Assembly (NCBI GenBank): GCA_913055735.1
Contig: CAJXKD010000001.1
Span: forward strand, 1,770,281 to 1,834,280
Direction of reading: 5' to 3'
From: an uncultured Rhodospirillales bacterium
GTDB taxonomy: Bacteria; Pseudomonadota; Alphaproteobacteria; Rhodospirillales; UBA2165
DNA: 64,000 bases
The notes under the pieces were generated by a model. The model saw nothing but the letters and a program-made list of their open reading frames with translations, was not told where the DNA came from and did no database searches. This document shows, piece by piece, positions 1-9,750 of the stretch. Numbering within the stretch: the first letter of the stretch is position 1; each line of letters begins with the position of its first letter. The position numbers and the translations under genes were made by a program.

Positions 1-1074
1 ATGAAGCCGCTTTCTCTGAAGGGGAACGGCATTCTCGGCAAAAAGCTCGAATACGTCACCGGTGATACGCAGACCAAGTCGGACGCGGCGCGGGCTTCCG
101 CCAAGCGAATGATAGAAAAGGACGGCGTGGTGATGTTTTCCGGCGGCTCGTCGTCGGGCGTTGCCATCGCACAACAGTCCTTGGCGCAGGAGATGGGCGT
201 CATCTTCATGTGTGGTCTGACGCACTCCAACGACACCACCGGTAAGGACAAGCGCCGCTATGGTTTCCGCCACTTCTTCAACGCCTACATGTCGGGCGCC
301 GCGCTCGGTCCGGTGCTGGAGAAGGAGATGGGCAAGGAACGGCGCGCCTATCACTTGACCGCCGACTACACCTGGGGCTGGACCCAGGAAGAGTCGATCA
401 AGAACACCACGGAAAAGCTGGGTTGGCAGACGGTCAATGCCGTCAAGACGCCGCTGGGCGCGGGCGACTTTTCGCAATACATCACGCCCGTTCTCAACTC
501 CGGTGCCGACGTGTTGATCCTCAACCACTACGGCAAGGACATGATCAACTCCTTGACCCAAGCGGTTCAGTTCGGTCTTCGCGACAAGCAGGTCAACGGC
601 AAGAACTTCGAAATCGTCGTACCCCTGTTCTCGCGTCTGATGGCTCAGGGCGCCGGTGACAACATCAAAGGCATCCTCGGTTCGACCAACTGGAACTGGT
701 CGCTGCAGGACGAGGGCTCGAAGGCTTTCGTCAAGTCCTTCGGCGCGGCTTACGGCTTCCCACCGTCACAGGCGGCCCACACCTGCTACGTCCAGACGGT
801 GCTCTATGCCAACGCCGTTGAAATGGCCGGGACCTTCTTCCCGCCGGAAGTCATCAAGTCCCTGGAAGGCTTCGAATTCGACGGTATGGGGAACGGTCCG
901 ACCGAATACCGGGCGGCCGATCACCAGTGCTTCAAGAACGTTCTTGTGGTGCGTGGAAAACAGAATCCGAGCAGCCAGTTCGACCTCCTGGAAGTGGTGC
1001 AAGAAGTGCCCCGTTCTCAGGTCGAGTACGATCCGAAAATCTTCGGCGGCGAACTCGGACCCTATCAAGCATAA
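1..1074 (+). CDS. ABC transporter substrate-binding protein, branched-chain amino acid/amide type (5' truncated)
   Basis: Periplasmic binding protein that delivers an amino acid, amide or similar small solute to the LivHMGF importer encoded directly downstream. The 357 residues visible form a type I periplasmic-binding fold of the Peripla_BP_6 kind, including the SGGSSSGVA loop near residue 48 and the ADYTWGW segment near residue 121. There is no signal peptide and the N-terminal strand is missing. Family members are usually 400-430 residues, so the true start most likely lies left of the window and the ATG at base 1 is internal. The ligand cannot be named from sequence. A strong stem-loop follows the stop codon before livH. 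Confidence 0.88.
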   Translation: MKPLSLKGNGILGKKLEYVTGDTQTKSDAARASAKRMIEKDGVVMFSGGSSSGVAIAQQSLAQEMGVIFMCGLTHSNDTTGKDKRRYGFRHFFNAYMSGAALGPVLEKEMGKERRAYHLTADYTWGWTQEESIKNTTEKLGWQTVNAVKTPLGAGDFSQYITPVLNSGADVLILNHYGKDMINSLTQAVQFGLRDKQVNGKNFEIVVPLFSRLMAQGAGDNIKGILGSTNWNWSLQDEGSKAFVKSFGAAYGFPPSQAAHTCYVQTVLYANAVEMAGTFFPPEVIKSLEGFEFDGMGNGPTEYRAADHQCFKNVLVVRGKQNPSSQFDLLEVVQEVPRSQVEYDPKIFGGELGPYQA

Positions 1075-1096
1075 AAAAACAAACTAAGTCCCTCAT

Positions 1097-1122
1097 TGCC
1101 GGTCGCCGAGAGGCGGCCGGCA
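1097..1122 (+). other. Stem-loop between binding-protein gene and livH
   Basis: TGCCGGTCGCC pairs with GGCGGCCGGCA around a GAGA tetraloop: 11 pairs including one G-U. No run of T follows, so it is not a standard terminator. This position, just after the binding-protein gene of an importer operon, is typical of stem-loops that protect the upstream mRNA and leave the permease genes less expressed. That role is inferred. Confidence 0.6.
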
Positions 1123-1157
1123 TTTGGGGTCCATAAGGGGAGGATGGATCCGCCGTC

Positions 1158-2171
1158 ATGGATGCGATCCTGCTTCAGATATTGAACGGTCTGGACAAGG
1201 GCGGCGCTTATGCGCTGATTGCTCTCGGTCTGACCTTGGTATTCGGTACGCTCGGCGTGGTGAACTTCGCGCACGGTGCGTTGTTCATGTTGGGCGCTTT
1301 CTGCGCCGTCACCCTGCAACAACTTCTGACCATTTCGAAGCGCGTCAAGGATGAAAGCATCACCTTCTTCGACGCCTACAAGGAAACGCCCTATCTCGAA
1401 ATCTGGTTCGGCGATACGGGCAAGACCATCATCGATTTTTCGGTGCCGCTGTCGATATTGCTGGCGATTCCGGTCATGTTGCTGATCGGCTTCGTCATGG
1501 AACGGGGCTTGATCCGATTTTTTTACAAGCGGCCCCACGCGGAACAAATCCTCGTCACCTTCGGCCTAGCCATCGTTCTCCAGGAAGTTATCAAGGCGCA
1601 ATTCGGCGCCAATCCTGTGCCGCAGGCCGCGCCTGACTTCGTTGCGGGCAGCGCCGATATCGGGTTGTGGTTCGGGTTGGGCGAAGGTCTCGTCTATCCC
1701 TGGTGGCGTTTGATCTATCTCGGCTTTGCCGCCGTGGTGATTACGCTCGTGTTCTCATTTTTGCAGTTCACCACCTATGGCATGGTCGTGCGCGCCGGCA
1801 TGCAGGACCGCGAGACGGTCGGGCTGCTCGGCATCAATATTCAGCGGCGCTTTACCGTCGTGTTCGGTATCGCCGCCGTCGTCGCCGGTCTGGCCGGCGT
1901 CATGTACACACCGATCCTGCCACCCGACTATCACATGGGCATGGACTTCCTCGTTCTGTCGTTCGTGGTGGTCGTTGTCGGCGGTATGGGTTCGTTGCCG
2001 GGCGCCGTCGCGGCCGGCTTCCTCCTTGGTATTTTGCAGTCCTTCTCGTCCATGAACGAGATCAAATCCCTGATCCCCGGGATCGACCAGATCATCCTCT
2101 ATCTGGTTGCGGTGGTGATCCTCCTCGTACGGCCCCGGGGGTTGTTGGGACGGCGCGGCGTGATGGAGTAA
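1158..2171 (+). CDS. livH: Branched-chain amino acid ABC transporter permease LivH
   Basis: Inner-membrane permease, one half of the LivH/LivM channel. The 337-residue product is very hydrophobic, with the N-terminal motif [19 protein letters not shown] and the C-terminal [16 protein letters not shown] loop that contacts the ATPase. It is somewhat longer than a typical LivH (about 290-310), mainly from a soluble insertion around residues 55-85 between the first membrane segments. The ATG at 1158 is preceded by a purine-rich GGGGAGGAT about 10 bases upstream. livM follows after 4 bases, so the genes are co-translated. Confidence 0.93.
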   Translation: MDAILLQILNGLDKGGAYALIALGLTLVFGTLGVVNFAHGALFMLGAFCAVTLQQLLTISKRVKDESITFFDAYKETPYLEIWFGDTGKTIIDFSVPLSILLAIPVMLLIGFVMERGLIRFFYKRPHAEQILVTFGLAIVLQEVIKAQFGANPVPQAAPDFVAGSADIGLWFGLGEGLVYPWWRLIYLGFAAVVITLVFSFLQFTTYGMVVRAGMQDRETVGLLGINIQRRFTVVFGIAAVVAGLAGVMYTPILPPDYHMGMDFLVLSFVVVVVGGMGSLPGAVAAGFLLGILQSFSSMNEIKSLIPGIDQIILYLVAVVILLVRPRGLLGRRGVME

Positions 2172-2175
2172 TAGG

Positions 2176-3309
2176 ATGGCGCAGCTTTGGCATCGCAACG
2201 ACCTGTTGCTCATGGGGGTTTTCACGCTAGCGGTGCTGGCCATGCCCCTATGGCTGGCACCGTTTGGCGCCGGCTATCCCGATCTGCTTCAGAAACTGGC
2301 CATCTATGGAATCTTCGCCATCGGCTTCAATATTCTGTTCGGGCTCACCGGCTATTTGTCGTTCGGCCATGCCGCGTTTCTCGGTGTCGGGTCCTATGCG
2401 GCGGTGTGGTCGTTCAAGTTGTTCACCATGAACGTATTGCCCGCCGTTTTGTTCGGGACACTGCTTGCGGGCGTGTTTGCGGCGCTCATTGGGTTCATCA
2501 GCCTCCGCCGCTCGGGCATCTATTTCTCCATCCTGACGCTCGCGTTCGCGCAGATGTCCTACAACCTCGCCTACTCGGTGCTGACACCCATCACCAACGG
2601 TGAAACCGGCCTACAGCTGACGCAATCGGATCCCCGGATCATTGACCGGCTGTATGTGGAAGCGACCAGTGGCCTGCCGTCGACGGAACTGTTCGGCCTC
2701 AAAATGAGCGGGTATCCCGGTTTCTATTTCTGTGCGGCCATATTGATCATCGCCTTTTTCTTTTCGGTGCGGATTTTCAATTCGCCCTTCGGCGTCAAAC
2801 TGCTTGCCATCAAATCGAACCAAACGCGCATGGGGTATACGGGCTACAACACGCGGCCCTATCTTCTGGTCGCGTTCGTCATCTCCGGGATGTATGCGGG
2901 ACTGGCCGGATCGCTCTTGGCGGTCACCGACCCGCTCGCCGGTGCCGAGCGCATGCAATGGACGGCTTCGGGTGAGGTGGTGCTGATGACCATCCTCGGC
3001 GGTGCCGGTACGCTGATTGGGCCATTGCTAGGCGCTGGACTTATCAAGTATTTCGAGAATGTCTTCTCCGCCTATAACGAGGCCGTGTTGCATCAGATTT
3101 TCGCGATGCTGCCGGACTGGTTGCAGTCCGCCATGGTGTTCGTCGTCAATCCCTTCGTCGGTGAAGGCTGGCATCTCACCCTCGGTGCGTTGTTCGTGCT
3201 GATCGTCATTTTCCTGCCGGGCGGCATCATGGAAGGCATTCGACGATTGTCGTCCCTGGTCCGCCGGATCATCGCACGATCGCGGCGCGACGGGCTGCAG
3301 GCAGCCTAA
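2176..3309 (+). CDS. livM: Branched-chain amino acid ABC transporter permease LivM
   Basis: Second permease subunit, 377 residues with about nine membrane segments. Family motifs seen include [24 protein letters not shown] near the N-terminus and [18 protein letters not shown] near residue 275. Residues from about 350 on form a basic cytoplasmic tail. The sequence GGAGTAATAGG spans the livH stop and serves as ribosome binding site for the ATG at 2176. It pairs with LivH and the two ATPases encoded next. Confidence 0.93.
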   Translation: MAQLWHRNDLLLMGVFTLAVLAMPLWLAPFGAGYPDLLQKLAIYGIFAIGFNILFGLTGYLSFGHAAFLGVGSYAAVWSFKLFTMNVLPAVLFGTLLAGVFAALIGFISLRRSGIYFSILTLAFAQMSYNLAYSVLTPITNGETGLQLTQSDPRIIDRLYVEATSGLPSTELFGLKMSGYPGFYFCAAILIIAFFFSVRIFNSPFGVKLLAIKSNQTRMGYTGYNTRPYLLVAFVISGMYAGLAGSLLAVTDPLAGAERMQWTASGEVVLMTILGGAGTLIGPLLGAGLIKYFENVFSAYNEAVLHQIFAMLPDWLQSAMVFVVNPFVGEGWHLTLGALFVLIVIFLPGGIMEGIRRLSSLVRRIIARSRRDGLQAA

Positions 3310-3318
3310 GGAGCGGTT

Positions 3319-4080
3319 ATGAACGATATCGTCCTGAACGTTTCCAATATCGGCAAGCATTTTGGCGGACTGCAGGCGTTGGAGAACGTCAACCTGCAGA
3401 TTGAGGCTGGCAAGACCCACGCCATCATCGGACCCAACGGTGCCGGGAAGTCGACCCTCCTCAATGTCTGTGTCGGGCGCATCAAACCCGACACAGGTTC
3501 CGTCAAATTTCTCGGCGACAATCTTACCGGCCGCAAGCCGCACGAGATCAATCAGCTCGGCGTTGCCCGGGTGTTTCAGACACCGGAGATTTTTCCCGAG
3601 CTCACCTTGCTGCGGAACGTCATGGTGCCGGCCTTCGCCAAACGGGAAGGCGCGTTCAAGCTCAATGCTTTCCGCAAGGTGGATAACGAGGCGGAGGTGC
3701 GTGACGAAGCCGAACATATCCTTGAGGACGTCGGTCTCAAGGAACAGATGAATGGCTTGGCAGGCAGCTTGTCGCGCGGTGACAAACGGCGTCTCGAGCT
3801 CGCCATGTGTTTGATTCAGCATCCCAAGCTGTTGCTACTCGACGAGCCGACGGCGGGGATGTCGCGCCACGACACCAACCGCACGATCGATCTCCTCCGC
3901 CTGATCAAGGAACGCGGCATGACCAAGGTGATCATCGAACACGACATGCACGTGGTGTTCAGCCTTGCCGATCACATCTCCGTCCTCGCCCAGGGCCAGA
4001 TCATCGTCGAAGGGTCGCCCGACATGGTGCGCGGTAATGCCCGCGTCCAGGAAGCCTATCTGGGGGGCGCACACGTATGA
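3319..4080 (+). CDS. livG: Branched-chain amino acid ABC transporter ATP-binding protein LivG
   Basis: Cytoplasmic ATPase of the importer, 253 residues. It has Walker A GPNGAGKST near residue 39, an ABC signature LSRGDKRRLELAM near residue 151 (LSRGD replaces the usual LSGGQ, as is common in LivG), Walker B LLLLDEPTAGMS and the H-loop IIEHDMHVVF. The C-terminus fits the BCA_ABC_TP_C extension of LivG. The start at 3319 has AGGAG upstream. The last codons overlap livF by 4 bases (ATGA), implying coupled translation. Confidence 0.95.
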   Translation: MNDIVLNVSNIGKHFGGLQALENVNLQIEAGKTHAIIGPNGAGKSTLLNVCVGRIKPDTGSVKFLGDNLTGRKPHEINQLGVARVFQTPEIFPELTLLRNVMVPAFAKREGAFKLNAFRKVDNEAEVRDEAEHILEDVGLKEQMNGLAGSLSRGDKRRLELAMCLIQHPKLLLLDEPTAGMSRHDTNRTIDLLRLIKERGMTKVIIEHDMHVVFSLADHISVLAQGQIIVEGSPDMVRGNARVQEAYLGGAHV

Positions 4081-4826
4081 GGATGTCGCCGATGACACCG
4101 ATCGACAAACCCGGCGTGGCACCGGCTTTTTTCTCGTGCCGGGACATGCATGCCTACTACGGCGAAAGCTATATCGTGCAAGGTGTGTCGTTCGATATCC
4201 GCGAAGGCGAAATCGTTGCGCTCCTGGGACGTAACGGCGCGGGTAAGACGTCGACGCTCAGGACCATCGCTAGGACCGACACGCCCGAGCTTAAACGCGG
4301 CGAGATTTGGCTCGATCACCAGCCGCTCCACACCATGGCATCGTGGCAGGCGGCGCAATGCGGTGTCGGCCTGGTGCCCGAGGACCGGCGCATCATCCAG
4401 GGCCTCACGGTCGAGGAGAATCTCGTGCTTGCCCAGATCGCCGAACCGCGCGGTTGGTCGCTGGAACGGATCTACGAACATTTTCCCAGGCTTGCCGAGC
4501 GCCGCAAGCAAGAGGGGGTGACGTTGTCGGGGGGAGAACAGCAAATGCTTGCCGTCGCGCGCGCCTTGGCCCGTGACCTGAAACTCCTGCTTTTGGATGA
4601 GCCTTACGAAGGATTGGCACCGGTAATCGTACAGGAAATTGAGCGCATCCTCCAGGGTGTGCGAGATCTCGGGATCACGACCGTTATCGTCGAACAGAAC
4701 GCCATCGCCGCGCTTAATCTCGCCGACCGGGCGATCATTCTCGACATGGGCGAGGTGGTGTTCGAAGGTACGGCGCGCGAGGTTCTCGACAATCCCGATA
4801 TCCGTCAGGAATACCTCGCCGTCTGA
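4077..4826 (+). CDS. livF: Branched-chain amino acid ABC transporter ATP-binding protein LivF
   Basis: Second ATPase of the importer, 249 residues. It has Walker A GRNGAGKTS near residue 51, signature LSGGEQQMLAVARAL near residue 146, Walker B LLLLDEPYEGLAP and the switch histidine position as Q in IVEQNA, typical of LivF. The start at 4077 is chosen because it makes an ATGA overlap with livG; two other in-frame ATG codons follow within 15 bases. This is the last gene of the operon and its 3' end faces dctM with only 12 bases between. Confidence 0.94.
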   Translation: MRMSPMTPIDKPGVAPAFFSCRDMHAYYGESYIVQGVSFDIREGEIVALLGRNGAGKTSTLRTIARTDTPELKRGEIWLDHQPLHTMASWQAAQCGVGLVPEDRRIIQGLTVEENLVLAQIAEPRGWSLERIYEHFPRLAERRKQEGVTLSGGEQQMLAVARALARDLKLLLLDEPYEGLAPVIVQEIERILQGVRDLGITTVIVEQNAIAALNLADRAIILDMGEVVFEGTAREVLDNPDIRQEYLAV

Positions 4827-4838
4827 CGATCACCGTGA

Positions 4839-6155
4839 CTAGAAGCCGGGTCCCATGATGTAATCGGGGAACCAGGTGGCGATCTCGGGGAAAATACACA
4901 AAAGAATAATGCCGACCACCATGCACAGCATGAAGGGCAGGGCGCCTTTCAGGATGGTCGGCAACGACACTTTCGGCGCGATGCCGTTGATAACGTAAAG
5001 GTTGAGCCCGACCGGCGGTGTGATCAATCCGATCTCCATGTTGATGGTCAACACCACGGCAAACCAATAGGGATCGAAGCCCGCCTGGGTGACGATGGGC
5101 AACAGGATGGGGGCGGTCATCAGGATCACCGCGACCGGCGGCAGGAAGAAGCCTGCGACCAACAGGAAAACGTTGATCAGCAGCATCAGCACCCAGCGAT
5201 TAACCTCGGAATCGGCGATCGCCTGGGCGACGGTCTGTGTCACGAACAGCGACGACAGCATGTAACTGAACAAGGCGGAGGCGGCGATAATCATGAGGAT
5301 CATGGCGCTTTCGCGCATGGAATCACTGATGATCGACCAGATGCGGCGCGGCTGCCAGATCCGGTAGATGACAGCGATCAGCACCAGCACCAGCATGGCG
5401 CCGACCCCGGAGGCTTCCGATGGCGTTGCCACACCGCCATACAACACGAACAGCACACCGACGATGATCAGCAGGAAGGGCAGCACCCGGGGCAGGATCT
5501 CCACCTTTTGGCGCAGGGTGAAACTGATATCCGGTCCCGTAAGCCTAAAGCCGTTGCGCCAGGCCGTGAATAACGACCACGCCATGAACAGGGCGGTGAG
5601 CATCAGGCCGGGCAGCATGCCGGCAAGGAACAGCCGGCCGATGGAGGTTTCCGTGGCGATGCCATAGACGATCATGGTTACCGACGGCGGGATCAGGATA
5701 CCAAGGGTGCCGCCGGCGGCGATGGAGCCCGTTGCCAGTCCGTCGGGAATGCCGCGCGATTGCATTTCGGGAATGCCCATGCGGCCGATGGCCGAACAGG
5801 TCGCGGGCGACGAGCCGCTGAGCGCCGCGAAAATGGAGCAGGCACCGATGTTCGAAATGATCAACCCGCCCGGCACCTTGTTGAGCCAACGGTCGAGTGC
5901 GGCATAGAGATCGCGGCCGGCCGGCGATACGGCGACCGCGGTTCCCATCACGATGAACATGGGGATGGAAACCAAACTAAACTCGGCGATTCCGGCAAAG
6001 AAGGTGTCCGCCAGAACGCTCAAAGAATCGAGTCCTTCGAACAGCACCAGAAAGCCGATGGAAACGATCCCGAGTCCGAAGGCGACGGGGATGCCGGTCG
6101 TCAGAACCAGGATTGTCGCAAGGGCGACAAGACCACCGATAAGGGTCGGTTCCAT
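4839..6155 (-). CDS. dctM: TRAP transporter large permease (DctM family)
   Basis: The sodium-driven membrane subunit of a tripartite ATP-independent periplasmic transporter, 438 residues with about twelve hydrophobic segments. Diagnostic stretches include GSSPATCSAIGRMGIPEM and GGTLGILIPPSVTMIVYG around residues 114-165, and LITPPVGLNLYVI near residue 385. It is last in the minus-strand order dctP-dctQ-dctM, 3 bases after dctQ. Substrates of this family are mostly carboxylates; the aconitase X genes divergent from dctP point to a hydroxy- or tricarboxylic acid or a hydroxyproline-like compound, but that is inference. Confidence 0.93.
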   Translation of the reverse strand: MEPTLIGGLVALATILVLTTGIPVAFGLGIVSIGFLVLFEGLDSLSVLADTFFAGIAEFSLVSIPMFIVMGTAVAVSPAGRDLYAALDRWLNKVPGGLIISNIGACSIFAALSGSSPATCSAIGRMGIPEMQSRGIPDGLATGSIAAGGTLGILIPPSVTMIVYGIATETSIGRLFLAGMLPGLMLTALFMAWSLFTAWRNGFRLTGPDISFTLRQKVEILPRVLPFLLIIVGVLFVLYGGVATPSEASGVGAMLVLVLIAVIYRIWQPRRIWSIISDSMRESAMILMIIAASALFSYMLSSLFVTQTVAQAIADSEVNRWVLMLLINVFLLVAGFFLPPVAVILMTAPILLPIVTQAGFDPYWFAVVLTINMEIGLITPPVGLNLYVINGIAPKVSLPTILKGALPFMLCMVVGIILLCIFPEIATWFPDYIMGPGF

Positions 6156-6158
6156 GGC

Positions 6159-6689
6159 CTAACTCTCCTGCGCGCTATCGCGCGGCGCCATACCGAAGGG
6201 AAGGCTGGCACCGATACTCAAGGCGATGATGTCGGCCACGTATTGGAGCGCCAATAGTCCGATGCCAAGCGGGATCGATAAATAAGGAATCCACAGTGGC
6301 AACGCCCAGATGGTTTCCGTCGTCCACCCCTCCATCAGCGCTTCATGGAACAATTCGTAACCGGTCCACGTCAGCACCAGCGAAAACGCCAACCCGCCCG
6401 CGCTGGCGATGAACGCGAGTGTCATCCTGCCGCGTTGGCCCAGATAATGCGGCAATAGATCGACATTCACGTGGCCGCGTTGGAGCAACACGTAGGGGCA
6501 GCCGATAAACGTCGCACCGACGAGAGCGAAGATGACGAACTCGGTTTGCCAGATGGTCGATGCTTTGAGGAAGTAGCGCATCACGACCATTTGGCAAACG
6601 ACCACGATGGCCGAGCCGACGAGCAGCGACGCGGTTACCCCGGCAAGTCGCGAGACCACTGCGACAAATTTTACGAAAGCGGAGAACAC
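6159..6689 (-). CDS. dctQ: TRAP transporter small permease (DctQ family)
   Basis: Small four-helix membrane subunit that joins DctM, 176 residues. The segment FVIFALVGATFIGCPYVLLQRGHVNVD around residues 49-75 is the conserved DctQ core with the RGHVNVD motif. The start is a GTG (the plus strand reads CAC at 6687-6689). A strong inverted repeat separates it from dctP, so it may be expressed at a lower level than the binding protein. Confidence 0.9.
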   Translation of the reverse strand: MFSAFVKFVAVVSRLAGVTASLLVGSAIVVVCQMVVMRYFLKASTIWQTEFVIFALVGATFIGCPYVLLQRGHVNVDLLPHYLGQRGRMTLAFIASAGGLAFSLVLTWTGYELFHEALMEGWTTETIWALPLWIPYLSIPLGIGLLALQYVADIIALSIGASLPFGMAPRDSAQES

Positions 6690-6716
6690 GGAAATTCTAT
6701 TCGCTGAGACAACAAA

Positions 6717-6746
6717 CCCCGGGTGCCATTATACCGGCACCCGGGG
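6717..6746 (-). terminator. Stem-loop between dctP and dctQ
   Basis: CCCCGGGTGCC and GGCACCCGGGG form a perfect 11-base stem around an 8-base loop. Read on the minus strand it is followed by TTTGTTGT, a weak U-rich tail. It lies directly after the dctP stop, so it can act as a partial terminator or an mRNA-protecting hairpin that gives more binding protein than permease. Confidence 0.65.
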
Positions 6747-6760
6747 TCGTACGCTGTCAC

Positions 6761-7765
6761 TTACTCGACGGCGAGCGCTTTTTTAATCAGCTCGGCGCCG
6801 CCGGGGACCTTCTCGGCGAAGTTCTTGTAGGAGGTCTCGTTGGCGATCTTACGCCACGCCGCGGCTTGTTCCGCGGTCATGGTCGCAACTTCGACGCCGG
6901 CTTTTGTGAATGTCTGGACCATTTTGTCGTCCAGCCCCTTGGCTTGAGAGGTCATGTATTCCTCTGCCTTCTTGGACGCTGCCATGAGGGCATCCTTTTG
7001 GGCCTGGTTGAGCTTGTCGAAGGATTTTTTCGACATCAACACCGGTTCGTACATGAACCACAACGCATAATCGCCGGGGGCGGTCAGGCACTTGACCTGC
7101 TCATAGATTCGATAGGACACGAAACTACCGGAGCTGGTGTTGGCGGCATCGAGTACGCCGCGTTGCATCGCCTGATAGATTGCGGAACTCGGCATCGACG
7201 AGATAGATGCGCCCGCGCCAACCAGCATCTGCTCGAACGCCGGGCCGGCCGCACGCGTCACTTGGCCCTTCATGGTCTCGGGGCCGAGGATGCAGTTCTT
7301 CTTGGAGGCGAAGCCACCGGCAAGCCAGGCATCGGCGAGCACGACGACGCCGGCATCATTGATGATCTTTTTGATGTCGGTCATGAACGGCGAGTTGTTG
7401 AGCCGCAATGCATGGTCGTGGTTCTTCACGAGGCCGGGCATTAGGGTCGCGCTGAATTGGGGATGACGCCCACTCGCGTAGTCCAGTGGGAAGGCCGAAA
7501 TGTCGAGTTGGCCCTTGACCATGGCATTCCACTGTTCGCGCGGTTTGAACAGCGACCGGCCAGGGTAAACTTTGATATCGAGGCCGACATCGGCCTTTGC
7601 GACTTCCCGCGCAATGATCTGCACCATCTCGTCGCGGGCATCGCCTTTTCCGCCCGGCCATTGATGGGACGCCTTCAGCGTCAAGGCGGAGGCGGGCACG
7701 CTCATCGCGGTCGCGGTCATAAGCGCGGCGGCGCCGAGCATAGCTCTTCCGAATAAGGTCATCAT
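6761..7765 (-). CDS. dctP: TRAP transporter solute-binding protein (DctP family)
   Basis: Periplasmic binding protein of the TRAP importer, 334 residues with an N-terminal signal peptide ending near SVPASA. The mature part has the DctP pattern: KASHQWPGG, IKVYPGRSLFKPREQ, and the conserved arginine region with GQVTRAAGPAFEQML near residue 168 where carboxylate ligands bind. First gene of the dctPQM operon, transcribed away from aconitase X; the 252 bases between the two starts must hold both promoters. Confidence 0.92.
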   Translation of the reverse strand: MMTLFGRAMLGAAALMTATAMSVPASALTLKASHQWPGGKGDARDEMVQIIAREVAKADVGLDIKVYPGRSLFKPREQWNAMVKGQLDISAFPLDYASGRHPQFSATLMPGLVKNHDHALRLNNSPFMTDIKKIINDAGVVVLADAWLAGGFASKKNCILGPETMKGQVTRAAGPAFEQMLVGAGASISSMPSSAIYQAMQRGVLDAANTSSGSFVSYRIYEQVKCLTAPGDYALWFMYEPVLMSKKSFDKLNQAQKDALMAASKKAEEYMTSQAKGLDDKMVQTFTKAGVEVATMTAEQAAAWRKIANETSYKNFAEKVPGGAELIKKALAVE

Positions 7766-7934
7766 TTGTCTCCCTGAAGTGATGTAGCCACGAGGTGAAA
7801 ATTATTGATCTTAAGCTCACGTTGAGTTGTACGACATTTCGCTTCGTCCCACTAGTATCCATCTGCAAATATTGGAGAAATTGAGATCGTTCTAATATTC
7901 GGTGATTCGAAGAACCCCAACAAATTTGTGAGCC

Positions 7935-7961
7935 TTGAATTCCGGGTCGGTGGTTTATACT
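7935..7961 (+). promoter_or_regulatory. Possible promoter for the aconitase X genes
   Basis: A TATACT hexamer (7956-7961) matches five of six bases of the -10 consensus, with TTGAAT 15 bases upstream as a poor -35. It lies 57 bases before the aconitase X start. The match is weak and untested. Confidence 0.3.
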
Positions 7962-8017
7962 GCGGGATAGGGAACCGGGATCATTGCCCGGAAACAAATA
8001 AGACGGGGAATACAAGA

Positions 8018-9307
8018 ATGGAGCTAACCGCCGAAGAGAAAGCCATGCTGGACGGCGCCGAGGGACCGGCGGCCGCCAAGGCCATGGACCTGCTGGTGCG
8101 CTATGGCGAGGCACTGGGCGCCGACCGCTTGGTCGAAACCAACAACGTCGCCGGTGTGATCGGATCGTCGACGCCCTTTATGGCCGATTACTATGCCGAA
8201 CAGGGTGCCGTGGGACGCGACGCCATCTTCTCACGCTTCGATCTCGACAGTGACGAGGTGGTGGATATCCCACAAGCGAAGGCCTTCACTTGCCATCTGC
8301 AGACGCGGGTGGAGCCCAACAACTCGGCGATGTTCGGTCTTCCCGACGCAGCACTCAAATACCATCAGGAGACCCAGGAATATTCCGCATCCAAGGGCGT
8401 CAACATGCTCAACACCTGCACGCCGCACGCGGCGGGGAACACGCCGGTTAAAGGCGAGCATTGCGCGTGGATGGAAAGCTCGGCGGTGGTCTACATCAAT
8501 TCGGTGATCGGTGCGCGCAGCAACACGGAAGGCCGCGAAAGCGCCGCCGCCGCCATGCTGACCCGCCGCATTCCCTATTGGGGCTTCCACACGGACGCCG
8601 CGCGCCTCGGCCAGTACCGCGTCGATGTGGAAATCGATGTCGACAGCGTGATGGATTGGGGCATGCTCGGCTACTATGTCGGGAATTGCGTCGGCGAATC
8701 GGTGCCGGTGATCACCGGGATCAAGATGACGCCGAACCTCGTCCGTCACAAACATTTCGGTGCAGCCGCCGCCTCGTCCGGCGGGGTGGAGATGTATCAC
8801 GTCGTCGGCGTGACGCCCGACGCGGACACGGTGGAAGAGGCCTTCGGGTCCAACAAGCCGAAGGAGACCTTCAAGTACGGCAAAGCCGAGATGAAGGCGA
8901 CCTATGAGAACTTGAATGCGAAGGCGACGGGCACGGATGTGGATTACGTCATGCTCGGGTGCCCGCATTACACCATCGAACAAGTGTGGGAAGCGGCACG
9001 CCTGTTGGACGGCAAGAAGATCAGTGGCAACACGCGGCTGTGGATCTTCACCAATCAATCGGTGAAACAAGTGGCGGTCCGCAACGGCTATGCGCGCACC
9101 ATTGAAAAGGCGGGCGGGTTGATCATGACAGATACCTGTTCGGCCATGGCGGCTGCGGCGCCCAAGGGCACCAAGGTCGCGGCGACGGATTCAGCGAAAC
9201 AGACGCACTATCTACCGGCCATTGTCGGGGTGGAGGCATGGTTCGGGTCGACGGAGGACTGCATCAACGCCGCGCTTAGCGGCAAATGGCAGGGGAAAGC
9301 GCCATGA
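8018..9307 (+). CDS. Aconitase X catalytic subunit (DUF521/AcnX large domain)
   Basis: Iron-sulfur hydro-lyase of the aconitase superfamily, 429 residues. Three conserved cysteine sites typical of AcnX are visible: NTCTPH near residue 131, LGCPHY near 313 and DTCSAM near 373. Characterised bacterial members are cis-3-hydroxy-L-proline dehydratases and archaeal members are phosphomevalonate dehydratases. The ATG at 8018 (ACGGGG upstream) is preferred over one at 7928 because the family starts with the ELTxEEKxML segment. It overlaps its small subunit by ATGA. The context (TRAP importer, prp genes) leaves open an acid such as a methylcitrate-type substrate. Confidence 0.85.
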   Translation: MELTAEEKAMLDGAEGPAAAKAMDLLVRYGEALGADRLVETNNVAGVIGSSTPFMADYYAEQGAVGRDAIFSRFDLDSDEVVDIPQAKAFTCHLQTRVEPNNSAMFGLPDAALKYHQETQEYSASKGVNMLNTCTPHAAGNTPVKGEHCAWMESSAVVYINSVIGARSNTEGRESAAAAMLTRRIPYWGFHTDAARLGQYRVDVEIDVDSVMDWGMLGYYVGNCVGESVPVITGIKMTPNLVRHKHFGAAAASSGGVEMYHVVGVTPDADTVEEAFGSNKPKETFKYGKAEMKATYENLNAKATGTDVDYVMLGCPHYTIEQVWEAARLLDGKKISGNTRLWIFTNQSVKQVAVRNGYARTIEKAGGLIMTDTCSAMAAAAPKGTKVAATDSAKQTHYLPAIVGVEAWFGSTEDCINAALSGKWQGKAP

Positions 9308-9747
9308 CAGATAGACCCAGCAACGACAAGATCATTTTGCACGGACGCGGTGTGGTCGACGGCTGCATCGAAGGCGAAGCCCTCGTTACCAAGGAAACCA
9401 TCTCCGGGTGGGGCGGCGTCGATTCCATGACCGGCACCATTGTCGAAACGCGTCATGAGTTATGCGGCCAGAGCTTCGCGGGAAAGGTGCTTGTGTTCCC
9501 GGGCGCCAAGGGCTCATCCGGCTGGTCGGCGGCGTTCCACATGGCCCGCATCGCCGGCGTCGCGCCCAAGGCGCTGGTCTTCAACGAGATGACCACCAAG
9601 GTGGCCCTTGGCGCGGTCGTCATGCGGACGCCGTCGGTGACCGAGCTCGATCAGGATCCGCTCGACGTCATCGAAACCGGTGATTGGGTGAAGGTCGACG
9701 GCGACAACGGCATCGTCGAGATCACCAAGGGCGCCAAAGGCGGATAG
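9304..9747 (+). CDS. Aconitase X swivel subunit (DUF126)
   Basis: Small swivelling domain that completes the aconitase X active site, 147 residues. It has the DUF126 patterns GRGVVDGCIEGEALV at the N-terminus and FPGAKGSSGWSAAFHMAR in the middle. The ATG at 9304 overlaps the large-subunit stop by 4 bases; an upstream ATG at 9286 is in frame but lies inside the large subunit. As a separate gene it marks the two-subunit (type II) form. Its 3' end faces the FAD oxidoreductase with 3 bases between. Confidence 0.86.
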   Translation: MTDRPSNDKIILHGRGVVDGCIEGEALVTKETISGWGGVDSMTGTIVETRHELCGQSFAGKVLVFPGAKGSSGWSAAFHMARIAGVAPKALVFNEMTTKVALGAVVMRTPSVTELDQDPLDVIETGDWVKVDGDNGIVEITKGAKGG

Positions 9748-9750
9748 CTT

